The position numbers and the translations under genes are program-made. A DNA stretch of 64,000 nt from Ligustrum vulgare (taxonomy: Eukaryota > Streptophyta > Magnoliopsida > Lamiales > Oleaceae), in the NCBI GenBank assembly GCA_963555705.1, contig OY743177.1, positions 56,254,096 to 56,318,095 of the forward strand, in the 5' to 3' direction. Position 1 is the first letter of the stretch. Every line of letters starts with the position of its first letter. Below the pieces are notes generated by a model, which saw only the letters and a program-made list of their open reading frames with translations, did not search any database and was not told the origin of the DNA. Positions 36,188 to 47,982 of this stretch are shown here, piece by piece.

Positions 36188-38335
36188 ATGGATGATGGTT
36201 CTACAGCATACTCTTTTTTTCATTGGAGATATGTGAAGAATCAAAACAATTTAATCTACTGAACATCCCGTTTCAGCCCGTCTATCACTTTAATACAACA
36301 AATGGAACATATCCTGTTTATCTTGACCAACAAAATGGATCTAGATTCTCCTTCCAAAATTTGTTGATAGTACTAAAAGTTGTGATACAGTTATTGCTGC
36401 AAATAAGATATTTAAAGACATCCAAAATCCCAATTCCTCTCCACTTGCAATTGTTAGAAAGGATTGGACTAAAGAAGAAGATATTGCATTAACAGAGGCA
36501 TGGCTGTATATTTCTATGGATGCTGATGTGGGAAATATAATAAAAAAAATCAAGCGGTGTGGAATCGTATCCTAGACATTTGGAAGGAGAAAATGGGGCC
36601 GGCCCGAAGTATAATGTCTCGAGTTCTAAAGCACCCGATTTATCACGTCATCGTCTCATCTAACTTTTAAAATAATATTTTAGCGGAAAAATAATAAATT
36701 TTTCTCATAATTTGCAACATTTAAATAAAAATCAAATGGTAAATAAAATTTAATAATTTGGAATTTCTTTGAATAATAATTGAAATCGCCCATTATTTTC
36801 TAAATAAGAAATCATTAAATAAAGATATAAAATTTGCTAGCATTCAAAAATTGAAAATGAATAAATAAACTTTCTATTATTTGATTATTACGACCACCAT
36901 GCCCATCACGCGCCTCCATCTCCGAAATCTACAAAAGCTGTTAAAAATGGAGTGAGTATTTCGAATAAAATACTCGATAGGTTCATCGTCAATAATTAAT
37001 TTACAGAATAATTGAACACATAATTATGCAACTTATATAAATTGGTACGAGAGGTGTTATAGTTGGAATAGAATATTGAAATATTGGATATGGAGAATAT
37101 TTGATTTAGAATTTGATTGTAAAAATTTAGGATACAAAAATACAATTGCAAATAGAATACCTCATTAAAAATAATTATTTAAAAGATAAGACTTGGATAA
37201 ATTTAGATAATAATAAAATTGAATTTTGATTTAAATAATTTTGGAAATTAAAATAAATATATTTTTGGAATTAAAACGATTTTGGATTTAAATAATTTTT
37301 TAATTTGGACAATAATTAAAAATATGAGAAATTGGAATAGAAATTGAATTGAACTCAAATTATACTTTATTGGCTCAAAAAAATCAACACGACTAGACGA
37401 ACATGCTCTAATTTAAAAATAGGTAAAATTATAGCGACTCACTCTTGAGAAATTAAATATTTATTTTATAATCAACTGAAAAAATTTCGATCGCTACACT
37501 AACACATAACCACTAGAAACAACAACAGCCTATAATGTCATTGGTTTAAAATACAAGCTGTAGTAAACAAATTTGTGGGATGATATGAGTTGCTTGAACG
37601 ACGTCCACAAAGTGGAACAAACTTAGAGGACTTGGTAAGAGAGATGTTAGTACTTAATAGATATGATGTGGTTCTGTAGAATTAGTAACATTTTTCTTTT
37701 TGATTAATACACTTCTTTTGTTTTATATAGTTAAAAAACGCATTGTGTTCATATGAGGATGTATATGGTGTGGAATTTAAATATATTCATTGTTGGGAAA
37801 TCTTGATTAATAATCCAAAATGGTGCTAAAAAGAGCTTACAAAGACAGGCGTATCAAAGAAATAAAATTTAGACAACAAGTCAACAACTATTCACCAATG
37901 ATAAATGAGTTTGTAACTACTATCAATGAAGATCCTATAGCACTAAATCTGATGGCGTTGTGCGGCCACAAGGAAGGAAAAGTTGTAAAGAGAGGGAAAA
38001 TGAAGTCAAATGAGGAGAAAAGTGTGGTTGATGCCCTGAATAAGTTGCAATGCACTTTAGAGAAACAAATTAATGTCAATGTATCAACCTTGGAGATGAG
38101 AAAAGAGAACTAAAATAAAGAATATCAATTACGAGAGCAAGTGATGGAAAAAGAAATAGAATTAAAAGAGAAAGCTCAAAAGTCGAAGGAGGAAGCTCAT
38201 ATAATGAAGATGAAAGATCAAAGGAGGCAAGCTATCATGAACCAAGACCTAAGCAAACTATCACCATCAATTCGAGCTTCTTACGAAATCATGCAGGCTC
38301 AATTATTGAAAGAATGGGAGAATGTTTTGTGTCAA
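36188..38335 (+). pseudogene. PIF/Harbinger-type ORF1 (Myb/SANT-like), broken
   Basis: Recognisable parts in order: DWTKEEDIALTEAWLYIS and NQAVWNRILDIWKEKMG (36447-36600), a Myb/SANT-like DNA-binding region of the type encoded by ORF1 of plant Harbinger elements. After a 0.9-kb insertion come HWFKIQAVVNKFVG and RRPQSGTNLEDLVREM (37540-37640), then FKYIHCWEILINNPKW (about 37775-37825). A lysine- and glutamate-rich coiled-coil part follows, containing SVVDALNKLQCTLEKQINVN (38000-38335). Several stops and shifts. ORF1 normally works with the DDE transposase; the matching transposase remnant is at 54180-54997 beyond the inserted gypsy element. Confidence 0.75.
36594..37498 (-). mobile_element. 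LTR-like insertion in ORF1 (probably solo LTR)
   Basis: On the minus strand it starts TGTAGCGATCGAAATTTTTT and ends in CGGGCCGGCCCCA, a plausible TG...CA LTR of about 0.9 kb. It interrupts the ORF1 frame between KEKMG and RNNNSL. The five-base flanks do not match (GAAAA against CTAAC), so the exact ends are uncertain. Confidence 0.5.
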
Positions 38336-39119
38336 TGATGTGATCCAAAATAGGCATCGAAAGGAGAAGCCGATCTATCGGCAATATAACAGTGATCTAC
38401 GTGTGAAACGGAGCAAGTTCTGTGTTGGAGTTGAGCTGAGAAGACGAACGGTTCAAACCGAGTCGAAGGGTCGAAGTTTGGAGACCAGTAGAACTCTTAT
38501 GGCCATAATCAACGGTTCTCACGGCCGTAAAGCTCTCTCAGGCAAAAAAGAAGAATCCAGGGAAAACCATACTTACGACCGTAAGCAACTCTGTCACGGC
38601 CGTAACCAGCATAAAAAATCATACTTACGGCCGTAAGTATATCTTTTATGGCCGTAATTGACCAACGATCTAGATTTTTGCGAGTTTTCATTTAATTTCC
38701 GTTTTAATTATTTAATAATTATATTTGGAACCTTTTAGCGGCTAGGGTTAGGTTTAGCCCTTTTTACTTTATATTATCAGTTTTTCTCATTGTAAACATT
38801 AACTTTGATATTATTGAATGAAATTGAGAGTTTTCTCTTTGAAAAGTTGATGATTCCCATTTGTGTTCTTCAAAATTAACCAATTGAACTTATCAAGGAA
38901 ATTGACAAGTCCTTGCGGTGGTTCGAAAACTTTGGATCTTCAATCCGCATCATCGAATCTTCGCGTCGTGATTGTCGGGTCAAAGTCCTATCGTCAATCC
39001 TATCTTTTATTTATCGTTTCGTGTCTTGTTTCTCGAGTTTTGGCTGAATCTGGATTTTTCCTATTATTGTGTCGTTTATTCTACATTTTTCGTCGAGATT
39101 CTCGAGTGGGATTGCGTTA
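38336..39119 (+). repeat. 5' LTR with ACGGCCGTAA cluster
   Basis: 784 bp, TGATGTGATCC...GATTGCGTTA. Compared with the 3' LTR it lacks about 39 bp between two similar CTTATCAA/CTTATTAA words near 38895. Six copies or variants of ACGGCCGTAA lie at 38500-38660, one of them the full palindrome ACTTACGGCCGTAAGT. Confidence 0.9.
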
Positions 39120-39121
39120 TT

Positions 39122-39133
39122 TGGTATCAGAAC
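39122..39133 (+). promoter_or_regulatory. primer binding site (tRNA-Met type)
   Basis: TGGTATCAGAAC lies two bases after the 5' LTR and is complementary to the initiator methionine tRNA 3' end. Confidence 0.85.
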
Positions 39134-39535
39134 TTGGATCTAAATTTAGTTCTTGGTATTTCTTGATTTTTTTCTTGAGTCTTTTTGTTCTTCGTGCTAG
39201 TAAAGTTTTTTCATTATTTGATACATACAAAAATCCAACAAAAATTCAATTTTGTTTATTTTAGTCAATTCTTATCCAAATTCAATCTCGTTTGTTTCAG
39301 TGCCCTCGTAATTGAATTTCATATTCAAAAAAAAAAAATCGAAAATTTCATTATTTTCCCAAATATTTCGAAAATTTTCTCGATTTCAAATTCTCTTGTT
39401 CTTATTCGTATCTTATCTTGACCTACCATTACTTGAAGTTCTCGGTTGTCCTTGAAGTGACTGGAGGGGGATTTTGAGTGACACACGAGTGATAAATTTT
39501 GTGAGAAATTTTATTTCTTCTTCTTGTTATTAACC

Positions 39536-39997
39536 ATGTCTCGTAGGGAAAAATCTTCGTCATCCTCATCGTCAGGTGACAACAAGAATTTAAAACTATT
39601 AGAAGCCATGTGGGAACAAATTGAGAAGATAATGATTAGGATAGATAGGGAGAGTGCAATGGAAGAACAACGATTCAAGGAACAAGCTCATGGTGATTCT
39701 AGAGTCAGGAGGGATAAAACACGTGAATGCCATGATAGGTTTGGAGATGGGGTGGATGAAAGGTCATTGAGGCGAAAGGAAGGAGCAAGGTCATCTCCGC
39801 GCTCTTATCCTACTTCTCGATCAAAACGGGAGAGTGTAGAACATGTTCCAAAAAGGAGGGAGGAACCGTCATCTAAAGGTAATTATACTTCTGAGTCCAA
39901 GCCTCTTAAGGATAGAAATGTTAAGTGTTTTAAATGTTTGAAACAGGGTCATATTGCACTTGAATGTCCACATAAAAAGGTTAGGTGTGAAGCATAA
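39536..39997 (+). pseudogene. gag of the outer gypsy element
   Basis: The frame starts MSRREKSSSSSS and is rich in charged residues (RRDKTRECHDRFGDG). It ends with a CCHC zinc knuckle CFKCLKQGHIALEC near 39931-39972. A stop follows shortly (39995) and the frame continues toward the protease. The part before the knuckle is only about 130 residues, much shorter than a normal gag, so the capsid part is probably deleted. Confidence 0.75.
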
Positions 39998-40060
39998 GTT
40001 GTTTCTGGAGATAAAGTTGAGAAAATACCTAAGTTAAAGAATGCATGTGATAGTGATAAA

Positions 40061-40572
40061 TTGAAAAATATTGCAGTAGACGAGTCACTTGTTAATAGGC
40101 GTGCTCTTAGCATTAGACGTAAGGTAGATGTTGTGGATAATGTGGATGAGCAGATGGATAATATTTTTCGCACTAGATGCTTAGTGAATGATAAGGTTTG
40201 TAGTATGGTGATTGATGGGGGGAGTTTTACTAATGTAGTTAGTACAATGTTGGTGGAAAAATTTGGATTACCTTTATTGAAGCATCCAAAGCCATATAAA
40301 TTGCAATGGTTGACTTAGTCAGGGGAATTAAGGTTAATAAACAAGTTTTGGTGACTTTTTCTCTTGGTAGATATTCTGATGAGGTAGTGTATGATGTAGT
40401 GCATATGCAGATTAGTCACATATTGTTGGGGAGACCATGGCAACATGAAAGGGCAGTGCTACATGATGGTTATACGAATAGATACAGTCTTTTGAAAGGT
40501 GAGAAGAAGTTTACTCTAGTTCTACTATCTCCTGCGCAAGCCCTGGAGGACCAATTGAAAGTGAAAAGTGAG
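40061..40572 (+). pseudogene. retropepsin of the outer gypsy element
   Basis: The catalytic region reads CSMVIDGGSFTNVVS (DGGS in place of the usual DTG/DSG, common in plant gypsy elements), followed by the flap and core and HILLGRPWQHER. A stop and frameshift lie at 40315. The frame reaches 40572 and then, across the Tat insertion, continues in frame at 52311. Confidence 0.8.
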
Positions 40573-41155
40573 TGATCAGTATTATTTTTCTACTCCCTAA
40601 CTTTACGGAGAATTCCACAACCCGACCTGTTGAGGTCGCGGTCTTCCCTTGACCGACCCCTCGAGGTCATGAAATTCCTTTAACCGACCTGTTACCGAAA
40701 GCTTCATGGTCGGCATATGGCTGACCTCTTCGTTGTTCAACAATAACCGATGGTGCCTCCTTGATATACCCGGTCTCATGAAGGTCGGGGTCATCCCGAT
40801 CTGCTTCATTTGGACAGTTGGAGATAAGATCGTTTCTTGCCTACCTGTGGCCCGTATTTGCAGGCTTCCAAACCTCTAAATGACTCCTTCCTTAAATACA
40901 AGAAGTTATGGGCTTTTTCAGCCCTATAAATACAGTTCTTTTCATATCAAATTATTCATTCACAATTCTTTACGTTTTTCCAGTTAAATATTCTCTCTAC
41001 CTTTTTCCAGAAAACTAATTCTCACACCGGAGGGGCGACGGGGAGAATCCTCCTCGCCTTTTTTGCAGGTCATCCCATGCTAGTTCATCACCTTTTCCAG
41101 CAATCAACTGTCATCAAATTCTGCCACGTCAAGGGTAGGATTTTTGACAGCATCA
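40573..41155 (+). repeat. Tat 5' LTR
   Basis: 583 bp, TGATCAGTATTATT...GACAGCATCA. It lacks about 135 bp that the 3' LTR has between CCAAACCTCT and GACTCCTTCC. TATAAATA at 40934-40941 is a likely TATA box. Confidence 0.9.
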
Positions 41156-41156
41156 A

Positions 41157-41172
41157 TTGGCGCCGTCTGTGG
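41157..41172 (+). promoter_or_regulatory. Tat primer binding site
   Basis: TTGGCGCCGTCTGTGG one base after the 5' LTR; the TGGCGCC-type site of Tat/Ogre elements. Confidence 0.85.
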
Positions 41173-41190
41173 GAAGAGATACAACTAGCC

Positions 41191-42513
41191 ATGGTTAATA
41201 GACGTCAAGCCCGTCCCTCCGCATCCACTGGTCAATCCCTTCCAGCCAACACCTCGGCTGAGGATGATAATCCTCTACCTCTTGAAGATGTTGGGGAAGA
41301 ACAAAACCTAGAGGCCACTCCAAACAATGAACCTGTTAGTCGGGAAGATTTCAACGAACTTCAGCAGCAGCTCCGCAAACTTCATCAAGCTCTTCAACAA
41401 CAGAACAGTCATCAAGCGCAACCTGACCCGAACACTCCAGGCACAATCCCGCGGGAAGATCTCCAGCCAGCTAATCCTGTGGCTGACAACTCCCCGGGGA
41501 TGAGGGGTGTCCATCCCATGACAGAATGATCTGCCAACTTGACACAGCAAGAGCTCTCAAGAATCATTCAGGAAGGAATTGCTGATGGAATCAGACAGAA
41601 CACCCAAGGTCGGACGTCATTCGTGAGAAGAACCCCCTTTACTCCTGAAATAACATCCTTTCCCTTGCCCGATCGATTTAAATATCCTCGAATAAAGGAA
41701 TATGATGGAACAAAAGATCCTAACAACTACTTGAATACCTACACTGATGTCATGGACATGCAGAATGCCCCGATCAGATTCTGTGCAAGGCCTTCCCGTA
41801 AACCTTGACAAATTCAGCTCGAGACTGGTTTTCTACAATACCTCCAGGATCCATCTATTCCTTTGCAGATCTTACTGAGAAGTTCACTGCTTTCTTTGCA
41901 AGTAGCAAAAGAATCAAGAAGACCGCCGCGTCCCTCATGCAGTTAAAGCAAGCTCAGAATGAGACGCTGCGAGAGTTCATGACTCGGTTTAACGCTGAAA
42001 GACTTCAGATTCCAGATCTTCATATATCATCAGCAATTTCAGCCCTTACCTTGGCGATTCGAGGCCCGGAATTCAGAATGTCCCTGTCCAAGAACCCACC
42101 TTCAAATGTAACAGAACTTCTTCGGAGAGCAGAAAAGTACATAAACATGGAGGAAACACTTTTGTCAGTTCGGGCGCAGGATCAAAGGTATGGGACAGTA
42201 GCACAATCTTCACCATAAACAAAGCAGGGGAGTAAGAGATCAAGACAGGAAGATGAGAAAAACTCTTCCCGAAGTAACCATAGGGAGAATGGTCATGGGC
42301 ATCAGAGTTTAACTCCGCTAAACACACCACGATCTCACATTCTGATGGAAATCAAAGGACGGGAAGATTTGCGATGGCCCAAGCCTATTAAGGGGAAAGT
42401 CAACGAAAAGAATCGACATAAGTATTGTAACTTTCACAAGAGCCCGGGTCATACCACGGATGAGTGCAGAACTTTGAAACAGGAGATAGAAGCCCTCATA
42501 AAAGGGGCTTCCT
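41191..42513 (+). pseudogene. Tat gag
   Basis: Starts MVNRRQARPSAS. The capsid part contains FKYPRIKEYDGTKDPNNYL, DWFSTIPPGSIYSFADLTEK and LREFMTRFNAERLQIPDL. A CCHC-like knuckle (YCNFHKSPGHTTDEC) lies near 42424. Stops at 41527 (TGA where CGA fits) and 42218, and a frameshift near 41795. Confidence 0.85.
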
Positions 42514-42539
42514 AGGGCACTACATAAAGAGAGACGATA

Positions 42540-43400
42540 AAGAGCATGGAAAAGGGGAAGAGAATACCAGATCCGCTGGCGTCATAAATTTTATCGTCGG
42601 AGGAATAGCATCTGGAGGTGATTCGAATAATGCGCGAAAGAACCATGCCCGTGCACTGAGTGATCGGGAAGACAGGTCGGGATGTCATGACCATGAGGTC
42701 TCGGACAGCATCAGCTTCAGCAATGCTGACATGAAAGGGATTTCTTATCCTCATGACGATGTTGTTGTTATCAGTGCAACTATCGCCAATTTTGATGTCA
42801 GGGGGGTGCTAGTTGACAATGGGAGCGCAGCCAACGTTCTTTCCTTGGAAGCTTTCAATCAGATGCAACTTCTCAAAGACCGGCTTTGACAGGTCATTAC
42901 TCCCCTGACTGGGTTTGGAGGAGGAACCGTGAAACCCGAAGGCCTAATTGACCTTCCCACTTCACTAGGATCAGAAGAGAAGCGTGTAACGAAGATGACT
43001 CCATTCCAAGTCGTCAAAACTCCTATGGCCTACAATGCAATCTTGGGAAGGCCATTCTTGAATAGCCTCAAAGCTATAGTATCAACTTATCACCTGGCAA
43101 TCAAGTTCCCAACTTCCACAGGCATAGCAACTATTCAGGGAAACCAATCGGTAGCCAGAAGTTGCTATATCAACTGCATTGGAAAATATAAGACATATTT
43201 GATGTCAATAGAACTTCGTCTCGAAGAAAGAATGTCGTCAGTAGAAAAGTTGGAAGAGGTTCATGTCTCAGAAGGGAAGGGCTTCACAATTGGGAAAGAG
43301 CTCCCCAAAATAATGAAGGAAGAGTTGTCACAATGTTTAAAGAAGAATATCGATGTATTTGCATGGAGTGCTGAAGATATGCCCGGGATAGATCCCGAGC
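42540..43400 (+). pseudogene. Tat protease region
   Basis: Catalytic segment VLVDNGSAANVL (DNGS in place of DTG/DGG) at about 42811-42846, followed by PFQVVKTPMAYNAILGRPFL. A frame break at 42888 and another at 43390-43421, where the 16-bp word AGATCCCGAGCTTGTC is duplicated in tandem and shifts the frame ahead of reverse transcriptase. Confidence 0.8.
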
Positions 43401-44510
43401 TTGTCAGATCCCGAGCTTGTCGAACACAAGCTGAACATCATGCCCGACAAGAAACCCGTGAAACAGCGAAGAAGACAGTTTGCCACAGAAAGAAGGCAGA
43501 TAATAAAAGAGGAAATAGATAAGCTCTTGAAAGCAGGATTCATCAAAGAGGTGAAGTATCCAGAGTGGCTAGCCAATGTGGTCTTGGTAAATAAGCCAAA
43601 TGGCAAGTGGCGAGTTTGTATAGACTTCACAGATTTGAATAGAGCATGTCCAAAAGACAGTTATCCTCTTCCCAGGATCGAGGTTGGTGGATTCCACATC
43701 AGGATCCGAACTTTACAGTTTCTTAGACGCATTCTCGGGGTATCATTAGATTCGAATGGCACAGGAAGATCAGGAAAAAACTTCCTTCATGGCAGATGAA
43801 GGAATATACTGCTACAAGGTCATGCCATTTGGGTTGAAGAATGCGGGAGCTACTTATCAAAGGTTGGTTAACATGGTCTTCTCCAGACACATCGGGCTTA
43901 ATATTGAAGTCTACGTTGATGATATGGTCGTAAAAAGCTCAAGAAAGAAAGACCACATTGCTAACCTTGAGGACATATTCAGTACACTTAGAAAACATCG
44001 GATGAAACTAAATCCTGCAAAGTGCGCCTTCGGAGTAGGCTTGGGAAAGTTCTTGGGATTCATGATCACTCAGAGAGGTATCGAAGCTAATCCAGATAAA
44101 ATCTCAACCCTAGCATCCATGGAACCTCCCCGAAACATCAGGGAAGTGCAGAAGTTAACAGGGAGAGTAGCAGCATTGGGTAGATTTATGTCAAGGGCAG
44201 CGGAAAAATGTTTTCCCTTCTTCAAAACTCTTCGAGAAACAAGGACTTCAGATGGGATGAGGAATGCGAGGTCTCCTTCAGGAAGTTGAAAGAATACTTG
44301 GGAACACCTCCGATACTAGTAAAGCTGAATCCAGGGGACAATCTGTTCTTATATCTAGCCGTATCAGATCATGCGGTGAGCGCCGTTTTGGTCAAAGAAG
44401 ATGAGAAGATTCAAAAACCGATATATTACGTCAGTAAGATGATGTTGGACGCGGAAACCCGATATACACTGGCGGAGCAGCTCGCACTTGCCTTGGTTAC
44501 AGCAGCATGA
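43401..44510 (+). pseudogene. Tat reverse transcriptase and first RNase H
   Basis: Motifs in order: KLLKAGFIKEVKYPEWLANV, WRVCIDFTDLNRACPKDSYP, then a shift near 43690; YKVMPFGLKNAGATYQRLVN, and the catalytic VYVDDMVVKS at about 43912. After another shift near 44265 comes the first RNase H, with ISKMMLDAET-like YVSKMMLDAETRYTLAEQ. A stop at 44508 (TGA where CGA fits) interrupts the frame just before KLRPYF. Confidence 0.88.
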
Positions 44511-45110
44511 AAGTTAAGACCGTATTTTCAAGCCCATGCCGTAACTGTCCTCACAAATCAGCCCTTGAAGCAAATCTTACAGAAACCAGATGTATCCGGC
44601 CGTCTACTGAAGTGGTCAATCGAGCTTGGAGAGTATGATATCGAGTTCAAACCTCGACCTTCTATCAAAGCACAGGTCTTGGCCGACTTCGTCGTCGAAC
44701 TCTCACCAAGACCTCGGGGGCCAACAGGTCATGACAGGGAAGAGGCCACATGGACCTTACAAGTAGATGGAGCATCGAATGCTGCGGGCTCGGGGGCCGA
44801 AATCATATTAAAGAAAGACGATGGCACAATGGAAATTCAGTGTGCAATACGGTTTGACTTCCCAGCAACCAATAATGATGCAGAATATGAGGCCGTAATC
44901 GCTGGACTTCAAGCAGCACAACATCTAGGGGTGGTCGAGCACGTCAAGTTCCTAAGTGATTCACAATTGGTGGTAGAACAAGTAAACGGCACTTTTGAAG
45001 CAAAAGATGAGAAAATGTCATCTTATAGGATGATGGTCTTAGACTTGCAAAGGAAGTTCAAGTCTTGCTGCATAGAAAAAATTCCAAGGTCCGCCAATCA
45101 CAAAGCAGAT
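44511..45110 (+). pseudogene. Tat second (archaeal-type) RNase H
   Basis: After the tether (QILQKPDVSGRLLKWSIELG) lies a second RNase H with D in LQVDGASNAAGS, E in NNDAEYEAVIAGL, D in KFLSDSQLVV and D in NHKADALSRL. All four acidic positions are kept. Having two RNase H domains is characteristic of the Tat lineage. Confidence 0.85.
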
Positions 45111-45382
45111 GCTTTGTCAAGACTTACTTCTTCGAATCTAGACCACTTGGAGAGAACCGTGTTTGTACGAACTCTTCATGAGCCTAGTATAGTACAACAA
45201 CCCGAGGTCATGGATATTTCAGATCATGAGCCCAGGTGGATGGATCCAATAATTGAATATCTAACATCAGGAAGGTTACCAGATGATAAAATAGAGGCCA
45301 GAAAAATCAAAGCAAGGGCCCCGAGGTATACCTTGCTGCAGAATACCTTGTTCCGCCGAAGCTTCACACTTCCTTATCTGCG

Positions 45383-46465
45383 ATGCCTAACTCCAAAAAA
45401 GCAGCTCTTGCTATGGCCGAGGTTCACGAAGGAATTTGTGGAGGACACCAGGGAGCAAGAGCTCTAGCACTGAAATTAATAAGATACGGGTACTACTGGC
45501 CGAACATGAAGGAAGATGCTCTTAATTATGTGAAAGCCTGTGACAAGTGCCAAAGATTCGCAGCCCGATTACATCAACCCGCGGAAGAACTATCCTCAAT
45601 ATTGTGCCCATACCCTTTCGCCCAATGGGGAATCGACATACTCGGACCATTCCCTATAGCCCGGGGTCAAGTCAAGTTCTTGGCAGTTGCAGTGGAATAT
45701 TTCACTAAGTGGGTGGAAGCCGAATCGCTGGCCGTGATCACAGAATAAAAGTTGGAAGCATTTGTGTGGAAATCAATAATTTGCTGTTTTGGTCTTCCCA
45801 AGGCATTAATAACAGATAATGGGCGACAATTTGAGTGCCAAGCCTTCAAGCAATTCTGCAAGAATCTGGGGATAGAACACAGGTTGACCTCCGTTTCGCA
45901 CCCACAGAGTAATGGGTTAGCTGAAGTTACAAACAGACTCATCTTACAAGACTTGAAGACTCGCCTCGGCAGTGCCAAGGGAGATTGGCCCGATCTTCTC
46001 CCAGAAGTACTTTGGACCAACCAAACCACGTTCAAAACGGCAACAGGGGAAACCCCATCCATGCTTGCCTTCGAGATGGAGGCCGCTGTCCCCGTAGAAG
46101 TAACCATTCCAAGCTTCCGTACTATGGCCACAGGGTCTCCCGACCCCATCGAAGGACAGAGAGAAAGTCTGGATCTTCTAGAGGAAGTCAGGGAAAATGC
46201 GTCATTAAGAATAGCAGCTTACCAACAGGCCATGTCTAAGAAGTTCAATATTCGAGTAAAGAAAAGGGAATTCAGAATGGGAGATCTTGTCCTTCGCCGC
46301 AGTGAGGCTGCCGGTCATCAATCAGGGAAACTTGGGCCTATTTGGGAAGGACCTTATGAAGTCATTCGAAAGGCGGGCAAGGGCTCATACAGCCTCCGCA
46401 CAATGGATTCAAAACCTCTTCCTCGGCCATGGAATGTGGAGAACTTGAAGCCGTACTACAAGTAA
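45383..46465 (+). pseudogene. Tat integrase
   Basis: The zinc-binding part is VHEGICGGH ... CDKCQRF. The catalytic residues are D in WGIDILGPF, D in ITDNGRQF and E in NGLAEVTNRL. One stop at 45746 (TAA where CAA fits) divides otherwise open frames. The C-terminal GKLGPIWEGPYEVI is present and the frame ends at 46463-46465. Confidence 0.88.
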
Positions 46466-46740
46466 TCATATTTCTATTGATATCAAGTCCTAGTAAGGTC
46501 GGGCCTGCGCGCTCATTTTTATTTTTGTTTTCGGACTTGCACGTCCATCGGTGAATATTATGGTCGGGCCTGCGTGCCCATTATTTTGTCTTTCTGTGTC
46601 AGGGACGGGTACTCTTTTTTCTTGTCCAGATTTTTTCCCAATGGGTTTTTCTGGATAAGGTTTTAACGAGGCCCATCGTTCAGTCCCCTTTAATAAAAGT
46701 ACTTCTTCCAAAGAATTAGCACTACAAAGATCAAATATCG
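46466..46740 (+). other. Tat region after pol, no coding
   Basis: GGTCGGGCCTGCG recurs at about 46497 and 46563. GACGGGTACTCTTTTTTC and CAATGGGTTTTTCTGGATAA follow. No open gene on either strand. Confidence 0.5.
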
Positions 46741-47425
46741 AAATAATTTACAATGTCTCATGGCAAGACTTTACAAATTATTCTTCCACGGATAATTTAC
46801 AAGGTCTCATGGCAAGGCGTTACAAATTATTTCCCATCAGATAATTTACAATGTCTCATGGCAAGACTTTACAAATTATTCTTCCACGGATAATTTACAA
46901 GGTCTCATGGCAAGGCGTTACAAATTATTTCCCATCAAATAATTTACAATGTCTCATGGCAAGACTTTACAAATTATTCTTTCACGGATAATTTACAAGG
47001 TCTCATGGCAAGGCGTTACAAATTATTTCCCATCGAATTATTTACAATGTCTCATGGCAAAACTTTACAAATTATTCTTCCACGGATAATTTACAAGGTC
47101 TCATGGTAAGGCGTTACAAATTATTTCCCATCAAATAATTTACAATGTCTCATGGCAAGACTTTACAAATTATTCCTCCACGGATAATTTACAAGGTCTC
47201 ATGGCAAGGCGTTACAAATTATTTCCCATCGAATAATTTACAATGTCTCATGGCAAGACTTTACAAATTATTCTTCCACGGATAATTTATAAGGTCTCAT
47301 GGCAAAGCGTTACAAATTATTTCCCATCAGATAATTTACAAGGTCATTCACATGACTTTACAAATTATTTCCCATCAAGTAATTTACAATGTCTCATGAC
47401 AAAACGTTGCAAATTACTTCAAAAT
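46741..47425 (+). repeat. ~98-bp tandem array, about 7 units
   Basis: Each unit is two half-units. One carries ACAATGTCTCATGGCAAGAC with TTCTTCCACGG; the other carries ACAAGGTCTCATGGCAAGGC with TTTCCCATC. The half-units of 48-50 bp alternate through the array, and the last units are more diverged. Tandem repeats in this position are a known habit of Tat/Ogre elements and can seed satellite DNA. Confidence 0.92.
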
Positions 47426-47982
47426 CAGAAGTTGTGAATTAATAAAGGTCGGGGTATCCCCGGCCCCCATTGACCGACCTTTGTAAAAACCACACCCATT
47501 TTACTAAGTTATGGACACGACTCCATTCTGAAAAATTTATCCTACAGGTCAGCATAACCCGACATTATCAAACAATTCTTGTGATTTTGCTAAGTAAAAA
47601 GCGTGATCCTATCTTTGAGAAAATCGACTAGAAAGGATCGGGCTCGCCCGGCCTCGCTAGACATTTGTCTCGAACTAAATCTTGATACTGCGAAATGTTA
47701 ACCCGTGGTTGTAACTACAATAGATGGTCGGTCGTTACCCGATCATATAAACATCAAGATATGGAATCAAAGCTACTTAATATTTAAAGGCGAAAAGCTT
47801 ACAAAATCAAATTCATTCATTAAAAGAGTTTTACAAAGGCTACTGTGTATACCCCGGGCATTATAATGAGAATTTACAATTACTTTAGTCCTCGACACCA
47901 GACCCCTCCTATGCTTCCTCGAGCACTTCACAGTCAGCGTCATCTTCCTCCTCAAAAGGGCTGAGGTCGAGATCATCAGCAC

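Noticed and set aside
36610..37539. The 9-bp direct repeat TATAATGTC at 36610 and 37531, which would suggest a Mutator-like insertion of 0.9 kb in ORF1.
   Set aside because: The ORF1 frame (RNNNSL) already resumes before the second copy, the bounded segment has no inverted ends, and its sequence begins and ends like an LTR. The repeat is more likely chance.
46741..47425. Regular short repeats that might be read as a CRISPR array.
   Set aside because: Units are contiguous with no unique spacers, in a plant retrotransposon; it is an ordinary tandem array.
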